In this document: in pieces, positions 44,367 through 47,725 of the stretch
Layout: every line of letters starts with the position of its first letter
Position numbering within the stretch: position 1 is the first letter of the stretch
From: Comamonadaceae bacterium
GTDB taxonomy: Bacteria; Pseudomonadota; Gammaproteobacteria; Burkholderiales; Burkholderiaceae_C
NCBI GenBank assembly: GCA_014190675.1
Contig: BJGT01000012.1
Location: forward strand, 1-47,725
DNA: 47,725 nt
Reading direction: 5' to 3'
Notes under the pieces: generated by a model
Database searches by the model: none
What the model saw: only the letters and a program-made list of their open reading frames with translations
Told to the model about the DNA's origin: nothing
Program-made: the position numbers and the translations under genes

Positions 44367-45434
44367 ATGTTTTTACGCAATGCCTGGTATGTCGCCGCCT
44401 GGGACCGCGAACTGGGCCAGGTGCCGCTGGCGGTGCGTGTTCTGGGCGAAGACATCGTTCTGTATCGCCGCTCTGACGGCCGGGCTGTGGCGCTGGAAGA
44501 TGCCTGCCCCCACCGCAAACTCCCGCTTTCCCAGGGTCGCATCCAGGGCGACTTGCTGGAGTGTGGCTACCACGGCCTGCGCTTTGACTGCAGCGGGCGC
44601 TGCGTCAAGGTGCCAGGTACCCACAACATTCCTGCCGCTGCCCTGGTGCGGGCTTTTCCACTGGAAAACCGTTACGGTCTGCTGTGGATCTGGATGGGCG
44701 AGCCGGCCGGCGCAGCCAGGCAGGCCATTCACCAGATCCCGCACTGGGACGACCCCACCTGGGGCCGCAACCAGGGTGAGGCCATGACCATAGCCTGCAA
44801 TTACCTGCACATCACCGACAACTTGCTGGATCCCTCGCATGTCTCTTGGGTGCATCAAAGCTCTTTTGGCAATGCTGACTACCAAGAGACCGAGGTGGAC
44901 ACCTTGGTGGCCGAAAACGGGATCACCGTCTCACGCTGGATGCACGATCTTGCGCCCGCGCCGTTTTATGAACCCTTCTTGAAGTTCAAGGGCAACTGCG
45001 ACCGCAAGCAGCAGTACGAGGTGCGCTTTCCAAGCCATGCATTCATCCGGGCGATTTTTACCCCGCCAGGCAGCGGCGGGGACGGCCAAGCCCTGCACCA
45101 AGACGCTTTTATCATGGACAGCTACAACTTCATGACGCCCATCGACGCTGGCAACACCCGGTATTACTGGTTTCAATTGCGTAACTTCGCACCGGGCGAC
45201 GCGGAGGTATCGCGCCAGTTCACCGAATCGGTAGGCTTTGCGTTTGCCGAGGACAAAAAGATTTTGGAAGCGGTTCAAAAAGGCATAGACAAAGCGCGCG
45301 TTGCGCCCATCGGTCTCAAAATTGACCTTGGTCCCACCCGCTTTCGCCGCGCCTTGGCGCAGTTGATTGCCAACGAGCAGGCCGAGCTCGCTGCTGCAGC
45401 CCACAGTGGGAATACCTTTGGCCCGAAACCCTAG
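44367..45434 (+). CDS. Rieske oxygenase, VanA (aromatic O-demethylase)-like
   Basis: The protein has about 355 residues. MFLRNAWYVAAWDREL is the typical VanA-type start. The Rieske cluster ligands are CPHRKLPLSQG and CGYHGLRF. The mononuclear iron site is in NYLHITDNLLDPSHVSWVH. Such enzymes demethylate methoxylated aromatics like vanillate, or oxidise related rings, with electrons from a VanB-type reductase. No reductase gene is adjacent, so the partner must be encoded elsewhere. The ATG at 44367 is preceded by AAGAG, a moderate site. Its stop shares the sequence CTAG with the convergent nuclease gene stop. Confidence 0.88.
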   Translation: MFLRNAWYVAAWDRELGQVPLAVRVLGEDIVLYRRSDGRAVALEDACPHRKLPLSQGRIQGDLLECGYHGLRFDCSGRCVKVPGTHNIPAAALVRAFPLENRYGLLWIWMGEPAGAARQAIHQIPHWDDPTWGRNQGEAMTIACNYLHITDNLLDPSHVSWVHQSSFGNADYQETEVDTLVAENGITVSRWMHDLAPAPFYEPFLKFKGNCDRKQQYEVRFPSHAFIRAIFTPPGSGGDGQALHQDAFIMDSYNFMTPIDAGNTRYYWFQLRNFAPGDAEVSRQFTESVGFAFAEDKKILEAVQKGIDKARVAPIGLKIDLGPTRFRRALAQLIANEQAELAAAAHSGNTFGPKP

Positions 45435-46330
45435 CCAAGCAAGCACCCCGCGGGCAAGGGCCAACTCACCCCAGGCCGAGCGGCCTTGACCGCCACCGGC
45501 GCATCAATGCCAACAGTTGCCACGCCCAACTTGCGCTCAAGCTCTGCGATGCTGACCAAATAACTGTCAAGCCCCGCGACCTCGTTGCTGTTGGGTATGT
45601 ACCAAGCGATGACCTTGAGGTTGGTAGTTCCGGGCTCTGTAGTCAGGATAAGTTTCCAGAAAAAATCAGGCGTTCGAATGCCGTGGCTGATTAAAAAATA
45701 GTCATTCGCCGAACTGCTGTAAACCACGCCGCCAAGCACCCGCACCGGGGCCAGATCACGGTAGCATTCGGCCAGATTTTCGGTGGCCAGCCAAATCCCC
45801 CGGTTCAAGACCGAGGCTTGCGGAACGATGTTGCTCATGTAGTTCGCTCGCAGCAAGTAGTCGGCGTCATTGTCCATGTGGTTAGAGGCCACCAAGTGGC
45901 CACGGTCCCAGCCCGGCATGACCGAGGCATAGCTGCTGGTGCTGGTCTGCTGGCCGCAACCCGTGGGCAAGGTGGGGTCAAACATATAGCTGTCTGGCCG
46001 GGTCAAATTGCCGGCGTCAGCCCTGAGGGTGTAGTCGTATCGCAGGGCGCTGTGCAGGCTGCAGTCGTAGTTGATTGTGAAGCCAGCGTGGTTGAGTAGA
46101 ACCACCGGCCCGCTTGAATCGGCATTTGCGCTGCCGCCGCCACCGGCTGCCAGCGGATCGCCCCCGCCGCATCCGGCCAACAGCAGCGCAAAAAACCCCG
46201 CTGCGATGCCATGCGCCCAGCCGCGCCGACAAGCCAATATCCTGCGGCTCCAATGCTTCAAAAGTCGCCAGATCCGGCGCAGCAGCTCGCTCTTTTTGCA
46301 GCTCTGCGGCAGGCAATACAGTGACAACAT
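45431..46330 (-). CDS. Lipoprotein DNA/RNA non-specific endonuclease (NUC1 type)
   Basis: The protein has 299 residues. After a basic N-terminus, AAGFFALLLAGCGGG is a lipoprotein signal with lipobox LAGC, so the mature protein is membrane-anchored in the periplasm or outside. The catalytic motif DRGH is seen in MPGWDRGHLVASNHMDN, and the following ANYMSNIVPQ is also typical of beta-beta-alpha metal nucleases (NucA/Serratia type). It probably degrades extracellular or periplasmic nucleic acids. The true start may lie downstream of 46330 because the leader is long. Its stop overlaps the convergent Rieske gene stop. Confidence 0.85.
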   Translation of the reverse strand: MLSLYCLPQSCKKSELLRRIWRLLKHWSRRILACRRGWAHGIAAGFFALLLAGCGGGDPLAAGGGGSANADSSGPVVLLNHAGFTINYDCSLHSALRYDYTLRADAGNLTRPDSYMFDPTLPTGCGQQTSTSSYASVMPGWDRGHLVASNHMDNDADYLLRANYMSNIVPQASVLNRGIWLATENLAECYRDLAPVRVLGGVVYSSSANDYFLISHGIRTPDFFWKLILTTEPGTTNLKVIAWYIPNSNEVAGLDSYLVSIAELERKLGVATVGIDAPVAVKAARPGVSWPLPAGCLLG

Positions 46331-46526
46331 TGCCTCGAATTATGTAGCGATTCTTTAGCTTGAATCCCAAAACTTGGCAGCAAGCAGGCGCGCCTACAAA
46401 TGAGGCGGAGTGTGGCGGCGGCCGGCACACCGAGCAAGCAAATTGCCAGCCCATGGAAGCCATAAAAGGGTCGATGGAAAAGAACCAGATGGACCAGAGC
46501 CAATCAACCGCGCTCAGTGGCTCGGC

Positions 46527-47414
46527 CTAGCTTGCCGAGCGGTCAAACCGGAAAGCCGACAGCTTGGTCTCCATGACTCGATCGGAAAACAACTTCTGGC
46601 CGAGGTCCTGATCGGCGGCACCGGCGACCACCATCAGCGGCAACAGGTGCTCCTCGGCGTGCAGCGGATGCGACAGCCGGGCTGACGGCGCCTGAGCCCA
46701 GTCCGTCAGGCTTTGCTCACGCTGCCGCGGTGGAGCTTGTACAGCCCCGGTGAGCCAAGCGTCAAACTCATCCGAAATCGGGCCCGACCGCGGGTCACCA
46801 TAGCCGCGCATGTTGTGGTAGCTCATGCCGCTACCAATCATCAGCACACCCTCGTCGCGCAAGGCCTGCAGCGCCCGGCCAGCGGCCAGATGCAGCGCCG
46901 GGTCCAGCGTGGTGCTGAGGGACAGTTGCACCACCGGGATTTGGGCGGCCGGAAACAGCAACAGCATCGGGATAAACATGCCATGGTCAAAACCACGGCT
47001 GCTATTTTGCTCAGCGGGTAATCCGGCAGCGGCCAGCATCCCGGCCACACGTGCCGCCAGGGCAGGCTCACCAGGCGCCGGGTATTGCAAGGCATAGGTG
47101 TGGGGTGGAAACCCGTGGTAATCAAAAATCAATTCGGGGTGCGTGCCGCAGGTGACGCTGAACGAGCCCTCAAGCCAGTGGGCGGACACCATCACGATAG
47201 CCCTTGGCTGTACCGGCAAGGTGGCCGCCAGGCCCTTGAGAAAATCAGCCATGCGGTCCCAGGCACGGGGCGGGTTCCAATCCATGAAAAAACAGGGCCC
47301 GGCGCCGTGGGGAATGAACCAAGTGGGCATGCGGCTAGCGCCTGGCGCGAGCGTACTTGAATCGTGAGCCTGCAAGGGAAGTTCTCCGGTGACTGTCAGA
47401 TAAGAGATTGTCAT
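46527..47414 (-). CDS. LigB-family extradiol dioxygenase, DODA/YgiD-like
   Basis: The protein has about 295 residues. MPTWFIPHGAGPCF, MVSAHWLEGSFSV, GFDHGMFIPMLLLFP and the His in HPLHAEEHLLPL are the conserved metal-ligand regions of the class III extradiol dioxygenases of the 4,5-DOPA dioxygenase type. The ATG at 47414 has AGAGGG six bases upstream and gives a 28-residue extension before MPTWFIPHG; a start at 47330 without a ribosome-binding site is the alternative. The physiological substrate of these bacterial proteins is mostly unknown. Confidence 0.87.
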   Translation of the reverse strand: MTISYLTVTGELPLQAHDSSTLAPGASRMPTWFIPHGAGPCFFMDWNPPRAWDRMADFLKGLAATLPVQPRAIVMVSAHWLEGSFSVTCGTHPELIFDYHGFPPHTYALQYPAPGEPALAARVAGMLAAAGLPAEQNSSRGFDHGMFIPMLLLFPAAQIPVVQLSLSTTLDPALHLAAGRALQALRDEGVLMIGSGMSYHNMRGYGDPRSGPISDEFDAWLTGAVQAPPRQREQSLTDWAQAPSARLSHPLHAEEHLLPLMVVAGAADQDLGQKLFSDRVMETKLSAFRFDRSAS

Positions 47415-47660
47415 GCATCCCTCTCGCGCCAACTGTCGCTCCAATCCCTGCAACACTTGGAAGCGGTAGGTTCCCGGTCGTAGCTGGGAATGACAGGCTT
47501 GTATCATCCCCTTTTTTTTGTGCCAGACCTGATCGGGGCTTGAAGCATGGCTACAACATGAGCAGAGTCTGTGAGGCACTCATTGGGCTTGAGTTGGGGG
47601 GCAACCAAGGCAAAACACGCAATCGCGCCAAGACTGCCCTGGCCGTTAAAAAAACAAAAG
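47415..47660. other. Upstream region of the dioxygenase gene, no gene seen
   Basis: No open frame here has family character. An in-frame extension of the dioxygenase reading frame reaches 47579 but is not conserved-looking. A run of eight T (about 47513-47520 on this strand) marks an AT-rich point that may belong to the leftward promoter. No clear -35 or -10 pair was found. Confidence 0.4.
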
Positions 47661-47693
47661 CCCAGCCTTGCGGATCAAGGCCAAGTTGTTTTT
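47651..47693 (-). terminator. Rho-independent terminator downstream of the tRNA
   Basis: Read leftward, the stem GCCTTG-ATCCG-CAAGGC (47681-47665) is followed by a GC-containing spacer and a long T-rich tract (TTTTGTTTTTTT, about 47659-47648). An A-rich stretch (AAAAACAA) precedes the stem, so it could work in both directions. It lies 11 bases beyond the tRNA 3' end, as expected for the terminator of that tRNA. Confidence 0.75.
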
Positions 47694-47704
47694 ATCAGAA
47701 ATTT

Positions 47705-47725
47705 TGGAGGCGCGACCCAGAGTCG
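47705..47725 (-). tRNA. tRNA 3' end, probably tRNA-Cys, cut by the window
   Basis: The complement reads CGACTC-TGGG-TCGCGCC-T-CCA: the end of a T-loop (of the TTCGACT type), a T-stem strand, the 3' acceptor strand, discriminator U and an encoded CCA. A U discriminator with an acceptor pairing to GGCGCGA fits tRNA-Cys and resembles the E. coli tRNA-Cys end. Only 21 bases are inside the window, so the anticodon is not seen and the identity is provisional. A terminator follows directly. Confidence 0.7.

Overview
This is a GC-rich, densely packed chromosomal segment. Gene order and protein types point to a betaproteobacterium of the order Burkholderiales, most likely the family Comamonadaceae (Rhodoferax/Polaromonas-like). 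The main indicators are a fused LivM-LivG transporter protein, an oxygen-dependent phenylacetyl-CoA route, a cysI-DUF934 pair, Bug/TctC-type binding proteins and a CysB-type regulator. No insertion sequence, prophage, rRNA or CRISPR array is visible. The only RNA gene is the 3' end of a tRNA, probably tRNA-Cys, cut by the right edge.

Layout. 1-8.4 kb: the end of cysB, a PLP aminotransferase, hrpA on the opposite strand, a VapBC-like pair overlapping argA, then dsbB with a small Cys-rich protein gene. 8.4-10.7 kb: a structured non-coding segment, yggX, and an mnmC gene whose methyltransferase half looks degenerate. 10.7-21.9 kb: one long leftward operon, paaI-paaK-paaABCDE-tetR(paaR-like)-livK-livH-livMG-livF. 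It starts from a TATAAT box with a palindromic operator candidate over the expected start point. It encodes phenylacetate activation and ring epoxidation plus an ABC importer. The ring-opening and beta-oxidation genes (paaG, paaZ, paaF, paaH, paaJ) are absent here. 21.9-29.6 kb: a nucleoside module. A leftward BMP-family ABC transporter operon is divergent from ribokinase, nucleoside hydrolase and a 2-oxoglutarate/Fe(II)-type oxygenase. 29.6-33.4 kb: sulfite reductase cysI, a DUF934 gene, a 7Fe-type ferredoxin and a ferredoxin-NADP reductase, which could form an electron chain to sulfite.

33.5-39.2 kb is mixed accessory content: an SDR, an aldo/keto reductase, a tiny lipoprotein, a SAM methyltransferase, an M81/MlrC-type metallopeptidase and a YiiX-like cysteine hydrolase. 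39.3-44.1 kb is a tight run of a TctC-type binding protein, a CoA-acylating aldehyde dehydrogenase, an AMP-forming CoA ligase and a TauE/SafE exporter. It is best read as a candidate sulfoacetate (SauS/SauT-like) degradation module, although xsc is not present. 44.1-47.7 kb holds a 7-bp tandem repeat, a VanA-like Rieske oxygenase, a lipoprotein DNA/RNA nuclease, a LigB-type (DODA/YgiD-like) dioxygenase, and a terminator followed by the tRNA end.

Common themes are aromatic compound degradation, sulfur metabolism (CysB, CysI, the sulfonate-like module) and substrate uptake by periplasmic binding proteins. All functional calls come from reading motifs and gene order. No database search was run.
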